From assembly GCF_000972385.1 (NCBI RefSeq), contig NZ_JXTE01000010.1, positions 84,920-148,919 on the forward strand: DNA of 64,000 bases. The letters are read 5' to 3'. The position numbers and the translations under genes were made by a program. The DNA is from Streptomyces sp. WM6386. Lineage in GTDB: Bacteria > Actinomycetota > Actinomycetes > Streptomycetales > Streptomycetaceae. How positions within the stretch are numbered: position 1 is the first letter of the stretch; each line of letters starts with the position of its first letter. Below, piece by piece: positions 26,437 to 35,676 of this stretch. The notes below the pieces were generated by a model, which had not been told where the DNA came from, ran no database searches, and worked only from the letters and a program-made list of their open reading frames with translations.

Positions 26437-27606
26437 GGGGCGGACCGCGCGCGCCAGACGGGTGGCCACCGCCGCTCTCGGTCTGCTGTCCGGTGGCCGT
26501 CTTCGGGGGTGGACGGCGTTCGAGAGCAGCACCAGGAACGTGTCCGTCGCCCGGTCGAGGACCAGCGAGGTCCCCGTGAACCCGGTGTGCCCCGCGGCCC
26601 CCCGCCCCGCCAGCTCGCCCATGAACCACGGCTGGTCGATGGCGAAGCCCAGGCCCGGTGGGGTCAGCATGAGTTCGACGAAGTCGGGGCCGAGGATGCG
26701 GGCGGGGCCGTAGGAGCCGCCCGCCAGCAGGGCGCGGCAGAAGACGGCCAGGTCACGGCCGGTGGAGAAGAGACCGGCGTGACCCGCCACGCCGCCCAGC
26801 GCCCACGCGTTCTCGTCGTGGACGACACCTCGCAGCATCCCCCGGTCCGCCTTGGCCCAGGGCCGCCGCTGGTACTCCGTCGCCGCCGCCCCGGGGCACG
26901 GCCCGAACCCGGTCGCCGTCATCCCCAGCGGCCGTGTGATGCCGTCGTGGACGAGGGTGTCGAGGCCCCGGCCGGTGATGCGTTCCAGGACGTGCTGGAG
27001 GAGGAGCAGGTTCACATCCGAGTACGTGTAGGTGCCGGGTACGCCGATCGGGGGCTCGGACCGCAGCAGCTCCAGCCGTTCCGTGTCGTCCGCGCAGTCG
27101 TACAGCGGGAGTTCGGGGCGGAGTCCGGAGGTGTGCGTGAGCAGCTCCCGTACCGTCACCCCGTGCTCGGCCGCCCCCCGGAAGTCCGGCAGATACGCGC
27201 CCACCCGGGCGTCGATGCCGAGGGTGCCGCGTTCGATCTGCTGCATCGTGGCGACCGCGGTGAACAGCTTGGTGAGGGAGGCGAGGTCGAAGGGGGTCGC
27301 GACCGTCGTGGGGACGCGTGCCTTGCGCGGCAGCTCCACGCCCGCGTCGGCCTCGGGGTCGTAGGAGGCGTACCGGACCGCCCAGCCCGCCGCCTCCTCG
27401 ACGGCGATCACCGGGCCGCGTCCGGCGACCACGACGGTGCCGGCCGCCCAGGGGCGCTCGCCGGTGGTGAGGTCGTGGACCTCCTGGGCGAGGTGTTCGA
27501 GTTCCCCGGGGTCGAGTCCGGCCCGTTCCGGTGTGTCGCTGCGCAGTCTCGGCGCGCTCAGCTCTCTGCTCCCTCCGCGCTCGCACGTCTGTTCCAAGGA
27601 CGGCAC
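26416..27606 (-). CDS. Serine hydrolase of the beta-lactamase/penicillin-binding (class C) family
   Basis: About 396 residues if started at GTG 27606. Active-site motifs of the SxxK family are present: SLTK (DLASLTKLF), YSDVN as the Tyr-x-Asn element, and HTGFTG standing for the KTG box. No signal peptide is seen, so it is a cytoplasmic or unusual member, such as an esterase or DD-peptidase-like protein. It overlaps the end of the upstream Bcr/CflA gene by 49 bases on the same strand. GTG 27606 has a weak ribosome site; the true start may be nearer LSAPRL. The 3' end runs into a repeat. Confidence 0.78.
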   Translation of the reverse strand: MPSLEQTCERGGSRELSAPRLRSDTPERAGLDPGELEHLAQEVHDLTTGERPWAAGTVVVAGRGPVIAVEEAAGWAVRYASYDPEADAGVELPRKARVPTTVATPFDLASLTKLFTAVATMQQIERGTLGIDARVGAYLPDFRGAAEHGVTVRELLTHTSGLRPELPLYDCADDTERLELLRSEPPIGVPGTYTYSDVNLLLLQHVLERITGRGLDTLVHDGITRPLGMTATGFGPCPGAAATEYQRRPWAKADRGMLRGVVHDENAWALGGVAGHAGLFSTGRDLAVFCRALLAGGSYGPARILGPDFVELMLTPPGLGFAIDQPWFMGELAGRGAAGHTGFTGTSLVLDRATDTFLVLLSNAVHPRRRPPDSRPRAAVATRLARAVRPTSLSGV

Positions 27607-28853
27607 ATTCCCATGAAACAGGCAAGCGCTACCAGTGCCGACACGACTTGGACCACGGCCATCGGTACGGCGGTGTCCTCCCCGGCGACCCCGACCAGCG
27701 GGGAGGCGATGGCCCCGATGAGGAAGGAGGAGGTGCCGAGCAGGGCGGAGGCGGAGCCCGCGGAGTGCTTGGTGCGCAGGAGGGCGAGGGACTGGGCGTT
27801 GGGGAGGGTGATGCCCATCGCCGACATCAGGACGAAGAGGGCGGCGGCCACGGCCACCAGGCCGGGCTCGCCGAACACGCCCAGGGACATCAGCAGCAGC
27901 GCGGTCGCGGCGGCGATGACGATCGTGAGCCCCACGCCCAGCACCTTCTCCAGGCTGACCCGGCCGACCAGCACCTTGCCGTTGATCTGGCCGACGACGA
28001 CCAGGCCCACCGAGTTCAGTCCGAAGAGCAGGCTGAAGGTCTGCGGCGAGGCCCCGTAGATCTCCTGGATCACGAACGGCGAGGCCGAGATGTACGCGAA
28101 CAGTGCGGCGAAGGCGAAGCCACCCGCGAGCATGAAGCCGGTGAAGGGGAGGTCGGCGAGCAGGGTGCCCATGGACCGCAGGGCCGCGCCGACCCCGCCG
28201 ACATGGCGCCGCTCCACCGGAAGGGTCTCGGGCAGCCGGGCCCACACCAGCACGGCCAGCAGTGCGCCGACGACTGTCAGCACCACGAACACGCCCCGCC
28301 AGTCCGTCACCCGCAGGATCTGGCCGCCGATCACGGGCGCGACGATCGGGGCGACCCCGCCGATCAGCATGAGGGTGGAGAAGAAGCGGGCCATGGCCAC
28401 ACCGTCGTAGAGATCGCGCACGACGGCCCGCGCGATCACTATCCCGGCCGCGCCCGCCAGCCCCTGCGTCAGCCGGAAGGCGACCAGGGTCTCGACGGTG
28501 GGCGCCAGGGCGCACAGGGCGGTGGCGAGGACGTAGACCACCAGACCGGCGAGCAGCGGACGCCGGCGGCCCCAGCGGTCGCTCATCGGGCCGACCACGA
28601 GCTGGCCGAGGGCCATGCCGAGCAGACAGGCGGTGAGCGTGAGCTGGACGGTCGCGGCGGGCGCGTGCAGGGAGTTCGTGACCTCCGGGAGCGAGGGGAG
28701 GTACATGTCCATCGCCAGCGGGGGCGTGGCGGTCAGGCCGCCGAGGGTGAGGGTGACGACCCAGCCGGTGCGGCGCGCGGCACGAGTGGGCGGCTGCGCC
28801 GGTGCCGCAGCCGCCTGTTCCAGGTCCGATGTCGATGCCCCGCTGTCGGGCAT
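27558..28853 (-). CDS. Bcr/CflA-family multidrug efflux MFS transporter
   Basis: 431 residues with about 12 hydrophobic helices. The family stamps are PPLAMDMYLPSLPE near residue 40 in helix 1, GPMSDRWGRRRPLLAG as the motif-A loop, and RAVVRDLYDG. Bcr/CflA exporters expel bicyclomycin, chloramphenicol or sulfonamides; the actual substrate is unknown. ATG 28853 (MPDSGAST) has GGGAGGGG 7 bases upstream, so it is preferred to 28883. The serine hydrolase gene overlaps its end, suggesting one operon. Confidence 0.9.
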   Translation of the reverse strand: MPDSGASTSDLEQAAAAPAQPPTRAARRTGWVVTLTLGGLTATPPLAMDMYLPSLPEVTNSLHAPAATVQLTLTACLLGMALGQLVVGPMSDRWGRRRPLLAGLVVYVLATALCALAPTVETLVAFRLTQGLAGAAGIVIARAVVRDLYDGVAMARFFSTLMLIGGVAPIVAPVIGGQILRVTDWRGVFVVLTVVGALLAVLVWARLPETLPVERRHVGGVGAALRSMGTLLADLPFTGFMLAGGFAFAALFAYISASPFVIQEIYGASPQTFSLLFGLNSVGLVVVGQINGKVLVGRVSLEKVLGVGLTIVIAAATALLLMSLGVFGEPGLVAVAAALFVLMSAMGITLPNAQSLALLRTKHSAGSASALLGTSSFLIGAIASPLVGVAGEDTAVPMAVVQVVSALVALACFMGMCRPWNRRASAEGAES

Positions 28854-28910
28854 GTGCCCCTCCCTCTGAATCCGATCCGCCACCTATGCTCTCAGCTCGT
28901 ACACAGTGGC

Positions 28911-29100
28911 GAGTGTCACGCGAGCGAGGATGGGCGCGGGGATGACGGAGCAGAGGGTGCGCTGGGGAATCCTGGCGACCGGTGGGATCGCGGCGGCGTT
29001 CACGGCGGATCTGGTGACCGCATCCGATGGCGGCTGCGCCGCGGGGCCGGACGCGGAGGCCGTGGCGGTGGCCTCGCGGAGCGGGAAGGCAGAGCGGTGA
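28911..29100 (+). pseudogene. Truncated tandem copy of the next gene's 5' end
   Basis: This 188-base unit repeats the start of the oxidoreductase gene that follows: both begin with a GTCACGCGAGCGAGGATGG-like stretch, then encode MTEQ(R/K)VRWGILATGGIAAA, and both end in GCCTCGCGGAGCG. The first copy has about 25 extra bases encoding TASDGGCAAGP, then stops at 29100 just before the second copy begins. It encodes at most about 60 residues of a broken Rossmann fold. Confidence 0.8.
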
Positions 29101-29117
29101 GCGTCACGCGAGCGAGG

Positions 29118-30119
29118 ATGGACACGGAGATGACGGAGCAGAAGGTGCGCTGGGGAATCCTGGCGACCGGTGGGATCGCGGCGGCGTTCACGGCGGATCT
29201 GGTGGATCTGCCGGATGCGGAGGTCGTGGCGGTGGCCTCGCGGAGCGAGGAGTCGGCGAAGGCGTTCGCGGAGCGGTTCGGGATCGAGCGGGCGTACGGC
29301 GAGTGGGGCGCGCTGGCCGAGGACGCGGACATCGATGTCGTCTATGTCGCCACCCCGCACTCGGCGCACCGGGCGGCCGCCGGTCTGTGTCTGGAGGCCG
29401 GGCGGAACGTGCTGTGCGAGAAGGCGTTCACGCTGAACGCGCGCGAGGCGCAGGAGCTGGTCGGGCTCGCGCGGGAGCGCGGGAGCTTCCTGATGGAAGC
29501 CATGTGGATGTACTGCAATCCCCTGATACGGCAGCTCAAGGCGCTGGTGGACGACGGCGCGATCGGCGAAGTGCGCAGCGTCCAGGCCGACTTCGGACTG
29601 GCGGGCCCCTTCCCGCCCAGCCACCGGCTGCGCGACCCGGCACAGGGCGGCGGCGCGCTCCTCGACCTCGGTGTGTACCCGGTGTCGTTCGCCCAGCTGC
29701 TGCTCGGGGAGCCGTCGGACATCGCGGCCCGCGCGACCCTCTCCGACGAGGGCGTCGACCTCCAGACGGGAGCCCTGTTCTCCTATGACAGCGGCGCGCT
29801 CGCCTCGGTGCACTGCTCGATCATCGGCGGTACGTCGACCTCGGCGTCGGTCACCGGTTCGCTGGGCCGTATCGACGTGCCGTACGGCTTCTTCTTCCCG
29901 GACCGGTTCGTGCTGCACCGGGACGGCCGTGACCCCGAGGAGTTCAAGGCCGAGGCCGGTCCCCGCAACAGCCTCAAGCACGAGGCCGTCGAGGTGATGC
30001 GCGCGCTGCGGGCCGGCGAGACCGAGTCGCCGCTCGTCCCGCTGGAGGGCACGCTCGCGGTGATGCGGACGATGGACACGGTCCGGGAGCGCATCGGGGT
30101 CCGCTACCCGGGGGAGTAA
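29118..30119 (+). CDS. Gfo/Idh/MocA-family oxidoreductase
   Basis: 333 residues. The N-terminal Rossmann fold (WGILATGGIAAAF near residue 10) is followed by EKAFTLNAREA with the conserved Lys near 100, then a C-terminal alpha/beta domain with HRLRDPAQGGGALLDLGVYP. These enzymes are NAD(P)-dependent sugar or cyclitol dehydrogenases; the substrate is unknown. Possible starts are GTG 29097, ATG 29118 and ATG 29130. 29097 has a GGAAGG ribosome site, and it overlaps the truncated copy's stop. The 5' end was duplicated upstream. Confidence 0.88.
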   Translation: MDTEMTEQKVRWGILATGGIAAAFTADLVDLPDAEVVAVASRSEESAKAFAERFGIERAYGEWGALAEDADIDVVYVATPHSAHRAAAGLCLEAGRNVLCEKAFTLNAREAQELVGLARERGSFLMEAMWMYCNPLIRQLKALVDDGAIGEVRSVQADFGLAGPFPPSHRLRDPAQGGGALLDLGVYPVSFAQLLLGEPSDIAARATLSDEGVDLQTGALFSYDSGALASVHCSIIGGTSTSASVTGSLGRIDVPYGFFFPDRFVLHRDGRDPEEFKAEAGPRNSLKHEAVEVMRALRAGETESPLVPLEGTLAVMRTMDTVRERIGVRYPGE

Positions 30120-30179
30120 GACATCCGCATGACGGACTATTGATTCCACATTACGGATGCACCTCGTACGCTCCATGTC

Positions 30180-30938
30180 ATGACTGAACGTGGATCGAAG
30201 ATCGCCGTCGTGACCGGCGCCGGCTCGGGCATCGGGCGGGCCGTCGCCGCGGAACTGCTGCGGGCCGGCTGGTCCGTGGCGCTGGCCGGGCGCCGCCCCG
30301 GGACGCTTCAGGAGACGGCCGCGCTCGTACCCGAGGGCGCCGCCCTCGCCGTACGCACGGATGTCGCGCGACCGGACGACGTGGCCGCACTGTTCGCCGC
30401 GACCGTCGAGCGGTTCGGGCGGGTGGACCTGCTGTTCAACAACGCGGGGACGTTCGGCCCCGGCGGAGTGCCCGTCGAGGAGCTGCCGTACGACGCGTGG
30501 CGGCACGTGGTGGACACCAACCTCAACGGGGCGTTCCTGTGCGCGCAGGCGGCGTACCGGCAGATGAAGGAGCAGGAACCGCAGGGCGGGCGGATCATCA
30601 ACAACGGTTCCATCTCCGCCCATACGCCGCGTCCGCACTCCGTCGCCTACACCGCGACCAAGCACGCCCTGACCGGCCTCACCAAGTCGCTGTCCCTGGA
30701 CGGGCGGCCGTACGGCATCGCGGTCGGGCAGATCGACATCGGGAACGCGGCGACCGACATGACCGCACGGATGCAGACCGGGGCCTTGCAGGCCAGCGGC
30801 GAGGTCGCGCCGGAGCCCGTGATGGACGTCGCCGACGTCGCGCGCACGGTGCGGCACATGGCGGAGCTGCCACTGGAGGCGAACGTGCAGTTCGCGACGG
30901 TGCTGGCGACGGCGATGCCGTACGTGGGGCGCGGCTGA
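30180..30938 (+). CDS. Short-chain dehydrogenase/reductase (SDR)
   Basis: 252 residues of classical SDR type. [13 protein letters not shown] is the NAD(P)-binding Gly motif near residue 12, NNAG near 85, the catalytic Ser in [10 protein letters not shown] and YTATK with Tyr and Lys near 158. The substrate is unknown. It starts 60 bases after the Gfo/Idh gene and may be co-transcribed. The following 350-base spacer has no gene. Confidence 0.92.
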   Translation: MTERGSKIAVVTGAGSGIGRAVAAELLRAGWSVALAGRRPGTLQETAALVPEGAALAVRTDVARPDDVAALFAATVERFGRVDLLFNNAGTFGPGGVPVEELPYDAWRHVVDTNLNGAFLCAQAAYRQMKEQEPQGGRIINNGSISAHTPRPHSVAYTATKHALTGLTKSLSLDGRPYGIAVGQIDIGNAATDMTARMQTGALQASGEVAPEPVMDVADVARTVRHMAELPLEANVQFATVLATAMPYVGRG

Positions 30939-31291
30939 GGCGTGATTGAGGGCTCAATCTGCACAAGCGGAATATGAACATCCGCTCCATCCGGGCCGAT
31001 GCCAGACTTATGCTCTACATCTCCTCCACCAGAACTTCACACTTGGAGCAGTGAGCTTCCGCAGACCAAACCGAGGGGGAGACGGCAGTCGTTCCACCGC
31101 ACCGGATGGGGGTGGGCTCCGCGCGGGACCGCGGAGTACACGCCGGTGGATGGAACGGCTGCCGCATACTTTCTCAGCTCTCGCACATCCCTTCTCAGGC
31201 CTTGCACATCCCTTACTCACGGCTCCGCAATGCAAGGTCCCTAACTTGAGGCCGCGCCCACAGCGGGCGCCAAGAACCTCTGAGGAACGGG
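30939..31291. other. 353-base spacer, probable promoter region of the MacB/LolD-type operon
   Basis: No gene is supported. A 21-base imperfect tandem repeat lies at 31173-31193 and 31194-31214, each ending GCACATCCCTT; two helical turns separate the copies. CCTTGCA at 31199 has its inverse TGCAAGG at 31230. These lie 80-120 bases before the permease start and could be activator sites. Confidence 0.5.
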
Positions 31292-32752
31292 ATGTTTGGC
31301 ATCTATCTCAAGCGCGAGCTGGGCCGGCGCAAGAAGGCCGCCCTGGTCATCGCACTGGGTCTGGCGCTCGGTATCGCGCTGGTCATCACCGTCAACTCGG
31401 TGTCGGCCGGCATGTCCCAGGCTCAGGACAAGGTCCTGAAGTCGCTGTACGGCCTCGGCACCGACATGACGGTCACCAAGGCCAGGTCGGCGCCGACCGA
31501 CAACAGCTCGGGCAGACCGAACTTCGAGTTCGACGCCAGTTCCAACGACAGCGACGACAAGCAGAGCTCCGACCGTGTGATGACGCAGGGCGGCCAGGCC
31601 CTCAAGGCCGCGCTCGTCGCCAAGGTCGCCCAGCAGGAGGGCGTGGCGAACGCGGTCGGCGCGATCACCCTGAACGTCACCAAGGTCGACGGCTCCTTCA
31701 CCCAGGGCAAGGCGCAGTCCACGACCGGCAGCGGTCAGTCCCAGGGCGGCGGCCCCGGTGGCGGCAGCGGCGGCGCCAGCACGGCCGCGCCTCAGGTGCA
31801 GGGGGGCGGCGCCTCGTTCGACGTGAACTCCTACTCTGTCGCCGGCGTGGACGTCACCGACCAGACCCTCGGCCCGCTGGCCGGCATGGAGATCACCTCC
31901 GGCAAGACCTTCACGGCCTCGCAGACCAACGCGAAGGTCGTGGTGCTCAGCAAGTCGTACGCCAAGGAGAACTCGTACAAGGTCGGCAAGACCCTCAAGA
32001 TCTCCGGCACCAAGTACACGATCATCGGTATCGCGACGGCCTCCAGCAGCGAGTCCACCACCGACGTCTACCTGCCGCTGAAGCAGGCCCAGACGCTGGC
32101 CGACGCCAAGAACCAGGTCACCACGATCTACGTCAAGGCGACCGACTCGAAGCAGATCGACTCGGTCAAGTCGACGATCCAGAAGAACATTTCGGGTACG
32201 ACGGTGACGACCTCGGCCGACCTCGCGGAGACCGTCTCCGGCTCCCTGTCCACCGCCTCCAACCTCGCGACCAGCGTCGGCAAGTGGCTGTCCATCGCGG
32301 TGCTCGCCGCCGCCTTCCTGGTGGCCGCGCTGCTGACCTCCTCGGCGGTGTCCCGCCGGGTGCGTGAGTTCGGCACCCTGAAGGCCCTCGGCTGGCCGAG
32401 CCGCCGGGTGACCCGGCAGGTCGTCGGCGAGTCGATGGTGAACGGTCTGATCGGCGGCGTCCTCGGTATCGGCCTGGGTCTGGCGGCCGCGTACACCGTG
32501 ACCGCGATCAGCCCCAAGCTGACCGCGGAGCTCGGCAGCAGCGGCGGCGGTGGCATGGGCGGCCCCGGTGGTGGCCCCGGCCGGCAGTCGACCCAGAACA
32601 CGATGGAGATCGCGCTCTCCGCGCCCGTCTCCCTCACCACGATCGCCCTCGCGGTGGGCCTGGCCGTGACCGGTGGACTGATCGCCGGCGCGATGGGCGG
32701 CTGGCGGGCCTCGCGGATGCGCCCGGCGGACGCGCTGCGCAGCGTGTCCTGA
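31292..32752 (+). CDS. MacB/FtsX-type ABC transporter permease
   Basis: 486 residues. One N-terminal helix (AALVIALGLALGIALVITVN) is followed by a large extracellular MacB-PCD-like domain (about 45-320), which contains a Gly/Ser-rich spacer, and three C-terminal helices with the FtsX signature (REFGTLKALGWPSRRVTRQV near 365). A second Gly-rich tract (GGGGMGGPGGGPGR) sits in the last extracellular loop. Such pairs export peptides, lipids or drugs, or act in mechanotransmission. The ATPase gene follows after 86 bases. Clear GAGG before the ATG. Confidence 0.9.
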   Translation: MFGIYLKRELGRRKKAALVIALGLALGIALVITVNSVSAGMSQAQDKVLKSLYGLGTDMTVTKARSAPTDNSSGRPNFEFDASSNDSDDKQSSDRVMTQGGQALKAALVAKVAQQEGVANAVGAITLNVTKVDGSFTQGKAQSTTGSGQSQGGGPGGGSGGASTAAPQVQGGGASFDVNSYSVAGVDVTDQTLGPLAGMEITSGKTFTASQTNAKVVVLSKSYAKENSYKVGKTLKISGTKYTIIGIATASSSESTTDVYLPLKQAQTLADAKNQVTTIYVKATDSKQIDSVKSTIQKNISGTTVTTSADLAETVSGSLSTASNLATSVGKWLSIAVLAAAFLVAALLTSSAVSRRVREFGTLKALGWPSRRVTRQVVGESMVNGLIGGVLGIGLGLAAAYTVTAISPKLTAELGSSGGGGMGGPGGGPGRQSTQNTMEIALSAPVSLTTIALAVGLAVTGGLIAGAMGGWRASRMRPADALRSVS

Positions 32753-32838
32753 CCCCTCATGAGCCGGGGCGCCACGTCCGTTCCCCCCGGGTCGCGGCGC
32801 CCCGCCCCCCTCTCCTCTCACGTACTCACGGAGCACCC

Positions 32839-33534
32839 ATGTACAGACTGACCGGCGTCACCAAGCGCTACACGCGGGGCAAGGACACGGTGGAGGCGCT
32901 GCGCGGCGTCGACCTCACCATCGAGGACGGCGACCAGCTCGTCATCCAGGGCCCCACCGGTGGCGGCAAGTCCACCCTGCTGCAGATGATCGGCGGCCTG
33001 GACCGGCCGACCGAGGGCAGTGTCGAGCTGGACGGCGTCGACCTCGCGAAGATCAGCGAGGCGAAGCTGACCCGGCTGCGGGCGGAGAAGATCGGCATCA
33101 TCTTCCAGTCCTTCAACCTCATCCCGACGCTCACCGCGCAGGAGAACGTCGAGACGGCCCTCGTACCGCTCGGCGTGAAGCCGGCCGAGCGGCGCGAGCG
33201 GGCGGCCGAGGCGCTGCGCTCGGTCGGCCTCGGCGAACGGCTCGGCCACGCGCCGTCGGAGCTGTCCGGGGGCCAGCAGCAGCGGGTCGCCATCGCCCGC
33301 GCGCTGGTGAAGAAGCCGAAGGTGCTCCTCGCCGACGAGCCCACGGGCAACCTCGACGAGTCGATGCGCGACGAGATCATGGCCCTCCTCGAAGGCCTGT
33401 GGCACGAGTACGGGCTGACCTTCATCATGGTCACCCACGACTCGTCGATCGCCAGGAAGTCCCCGCGTCTGGCCACCATCAAGGCGGGGCAGATCACGCT
33501 GACGGATCAGCGGCAGGCGTACGCGCAGTACTAG
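32839..33534 (+). CDS. LolD/MacB-type ABC transporter ATP-binding protein
   Basis: 231 residues. Walker A GPTGGGKST near residue 40, Q-loop FQSFNLIPTLTAQENV, signature LSGGQQQRVAIARAL near 140, Walker B VLLADEPTGNLDE, and the H-loop in MVTHDSS. This is the standard LolD/FtsE-like partner of a MacB-type permease and is encoded just after it, so the two form one transporter. The GTP-like GPTGGG form of Walker A (Gly for Ala/Ser) is common. Confidence 0.95.
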   Translation: MYRLTGVTKRYTRGKDTVEALRGVDLTIEDGDQLVIQGPTGGGKSTLLQMIGGLDRPTEGSVELDGVDLAKISEAKLTRLRAEKIGIIFQSFNLIPTLTAQENVETALVPLGVKPAERRERAAEALRSVGLGERLGHAPSELSGGQQQRVAIARALVKKPKVLLADEPTGNLDESMRDEIMALLEGLWHEYGLTFIMVTHDSSIARKSPRLATIKAGQITLTDQRQAYAQY

Positions 33535-33547
33535 CGGGTCGGGCCGT

Positions 33548-34528
33548 TCACCGTTCGAGGATTCGGTTGATCTCGGTCAACTGATCGGCGGTGAGCGGCC
33601 CTTTCTCCATTGCTCCCGCGTTCTGTTCTGCCTGGGCTACCGAACGGAAGCCCGGGATCGGCACCGTGCGCGGGCTGCGGGCCCAGATCCAGGCCAGGGC
33701 ACCCTGGGCGAGCGTACGGCCGTTGCTTGTAAGGATCTCGTTGACGGCGTCGATCCTGGCCAGCCACGCGGGGTCGGTTCCGGAACTGTCGCTGAAGCCC
33801 GGGAGCCAGGTCGGCGGCTTGCTGCGGATGTCCCCGGCGTCCTGCGGCCCTTGACGCTTCCCGGCCAGCAACCCCATGGCCAGCGGGCTGCGGTTGATGC
33901 TCGTGAGTCCCGACTTCTCGCACAGGGCCAGCATTTCGGGTGCGTCCTGCATCACGTTCAGCGCGTGCTGCACGGCGGCACAGTGCGGGCCCTCGGCGAA
34001 GACGGCGGCGCGGGCCGGGTCGTCGGTGCTCCAGGCGTAGGCGCGGATGAGGCCCTCGCGTACGAACTCCTCGCACAGGTCGCGGAGTCGGGCGCCCTGG
34101 TCGGGGTGGGCGTCGGAGAGGTGCAGTTGGTACAGGTCGACGTAGTCCGTGCCGAGGCGGGTGAGGGAGGCGGTCAGCGCCTCACGGGCGTGGTCCGAGG
34201 AGGTGTCCTCCCCGTTGAGAGTGCGGGTCTCCTCGTCGAAGAGGTTGCCCCACTTGGTGGCGACGACCACGTCGGCGCGGCGCTTGCCGAGGGCGCGGCC
34301 GAGGATCCGCTCGCTGTGCCCGGTGCCGTAGACGTCGGCGGTGTCGAAGAAGGTCACGCCGAGGTCGAGGGCGCGGTGGATCGCCCGTACGGACTCGTCG
34401 TCGTCGACCTTGCCCCAGCCGAGGGGCTGTCCGCCGAGGTCGGACCACTCACCGCCGATGGCCCAGCAGCCGAAGCCGAGGGGGCTGACCTCTATGCCGC
34501 TACGGCCCAAAGTCCTGTTGGTCTCCAT
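33548..34528 (-). CDS. Aldo/keto reductase
   Basis: 326 residues of an AKR, NADPH-linked carbonyl reductase with a TIM barrel. The catalytic tetrad is visible: Asp and Tyr in FFDTADVYGTGHSERILG near residue 60, Lys in VVATKWGN near 87, His in YQLHLSDAH near 125. The C-terminal SPRTVPIPGFRS segment binds the cofactor phosphate. It resembles the AKR12/13 (YajO/PdxI-like) group. Physiological substrate unknown. It is convergent with the LolD-type gene and 13 bases from its stop. Confidence 0.93.
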   Translation of the reverse strand: METNRTLGRSGIEVSPLGFGCWAIGGEWSDLGGQPLGWGKVDDDESVRAIHRALDLGVTFFDTADVYGTGHSERILGRALGKRRADVVVATKWGNLFDEETRTLNGEDTSSDHAREALTASLTRLGTDYVDLYQLHLSDAHPDQGARLRDLCEEFVREGLIRAYAWSTDDPARAAVFAEGPHCAAVQHALNVMQDAPEMLALCEKSGLTSINRSPLAMGLLAGKRQGPQDAGDIRSKPPTWLPGFSDSSGTDPAWLARIDAVNEILTSNGRTLAQGALAWIWARSPRTVPIPGFRSVAQAEQNAGAMEKGPLTADQLTEINRILER

Positions 34529-34595
34529 GGGTCGAGACGCTAGGCCTTGGAGCGCACTTCAAGGCAAGGGCTTTCTCGGAACCTGTCGGACCCCG

Positions 34596-34919
34596 CTATG
34601 CCTGCCCGGTCTCGAAACGGGTGATCTTGTCGCCGTCCACCTCGAAGTGCCACTTGGTGCGCATCTCGCCCCAGGTGTCGTTGCTGTAGCGGGCGAGGAG
34701 GTCGCGGCCGCCGCGGGACTCGTTGTCGACCTCCATGTGACCGTGGGAGGAGAAGATCTCCCGGTCGGTCCAGTCGTCGAGGTCACGGTCGGAGCCGTCG
34801 TCCGACATGGTCGCGCCGGGGGCGAGGAGGGCCATGAAGCCGTCGCGGTCGTGCGCGTTGACGGCGTTGACGAAGGCGCGGACCGCTGGGTCGCTGAGTT
34901 TGCCGGTCTGAATCGTCAT
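34596..34919 (-). CDS. SnoaL/NTF2-like domain protein
   Basis: 107 residues from MTIQTGK. This is a compact alpha+beta NTF2-like cone: AVRAFVNAVNAHDRDGFMALLAPGATM, then strands with WHFEVDGDKITRFETGQA at the end. The family includes isomerases, cyclases and pure binding proteins; no catalytic pair can be named. It is downstream (68 bases) of the AKR start on the opposite side of a small spacer and divergent from the DoxX gene. Confidence 0.8.
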   Translation of the reverse strand: MTIQTGKLSDPAVRAFVNAVNAHDRDGFMALLAPGATMSDDGSDRDLDDWTDREIFSSHGHMEVDNESRGGRDLLARYSNDTWGEMRTKWHFEVDGDKITRFETGQA

Positions 34920-35049
34920 GCCAGCCAGACTCACACCGCTCCCCCGGGCCCGCCACCCGAACGGCGGCGCGGGTGACTCCCGGAGGTGTCAGGAGTGCGA
35001 CGGTGGAAACGCGAGGGGGATGTTTCGTCCATCTCTTACGGGAGTCATC

Positions 35050-35628
35050 GTGACCTCACACACCTCTTCCTACGACCGACGCGATCTGGGCCTGCTGTTG
35101 CTCCGGCTGGGTACCGGGGGTGTGCTGGCCGCGCACGGCGCACAGAAGCTGCTCGGCTGGTTCGGCGGCCACGGCATCGAGGGAACCGGCCAGTTCATGG
35201 AGTCGGTCGGCTACTCGCCCGGCAAGGCGAGCGCCACCGCGGCGGGCCTCGCGGAGGCGGGCGGCGGCACACTGCTGGCGCTGGGCCTGGCGACCCCGGC
35301 GGCGGGCGCGGCGGCGGCCGGTGCGATGGCGGGAGCGTCCACCGTGCACACGCCCAACGGCTTCTTCAACGCCGAGGGCGGCTTCGAGTACGCGGCGACG
35401 CTGGGCCTGGCGGCGACGGGCCTCGCGATCACAGGACCCGGACGACTCTCCCTCGACCACGCCATCGGGCATGTGTTCGACCGGGGTTGGATGGTCCCCA
35501 CGGCACTCGCGGTGACCGCGGCGGCCACGGCGGTGGTCGTGGGGGCGCGCAACCGCAGGCTCCAGGAGAAGGAGAGGGAGGAGCAGGCGGAGCAGTTCGA
35601 TGCGCAGGAGGCGTTGTTCGGGGAGTAG
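35050..35628 (+). CDS. DoxX-family membrane protein
   Basis: 192 residues, four hydrophobic helices. The opening LLLLRLGTGGVLAAHGAQKL, then GWFGGHGIEGTGQFM, matches the DoxX family, small quinone-linked or thiosulfate-related membrane proteins in many bacteria, with no fixed role. The C-terminus is charged (EKEREEQAEQ). GTG 35050 follows GGGAG and is preferred to an ATG further upstream with an odd leader. Confidence 0.85.
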   Translation: MTSHTSSYDRRDLGLLLLRLGTGGVLAAHGAQKLLGWFGGHGIEGTGQFMESVGYSPGKASATAAGLAEAGGGTLLALGLATPAAGAAAAGAMAGASTVHTPNGFFNAEGGFEYAATLGLAATGLAITGPGRLSLDHAIGHVFDRGWMVPTALAVTAAATAVVVGARNRRLQEKEREEQAEQFDAQEALFGE

Positions 35629-35676
35629 GGGTGCCCCGTACGCGGGTCGGGCGCCCGCTCGCCTAGGCTGGCCCCC

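Noticed and set aside
27531..30119. A very long plus-strand frame upstream of the Gfo/Idh gene
   Set aside because: Its first half is antisense to the Bcr/CflA gene. Only the last part, from about 29.1 kb, has the motifs of a real protein.
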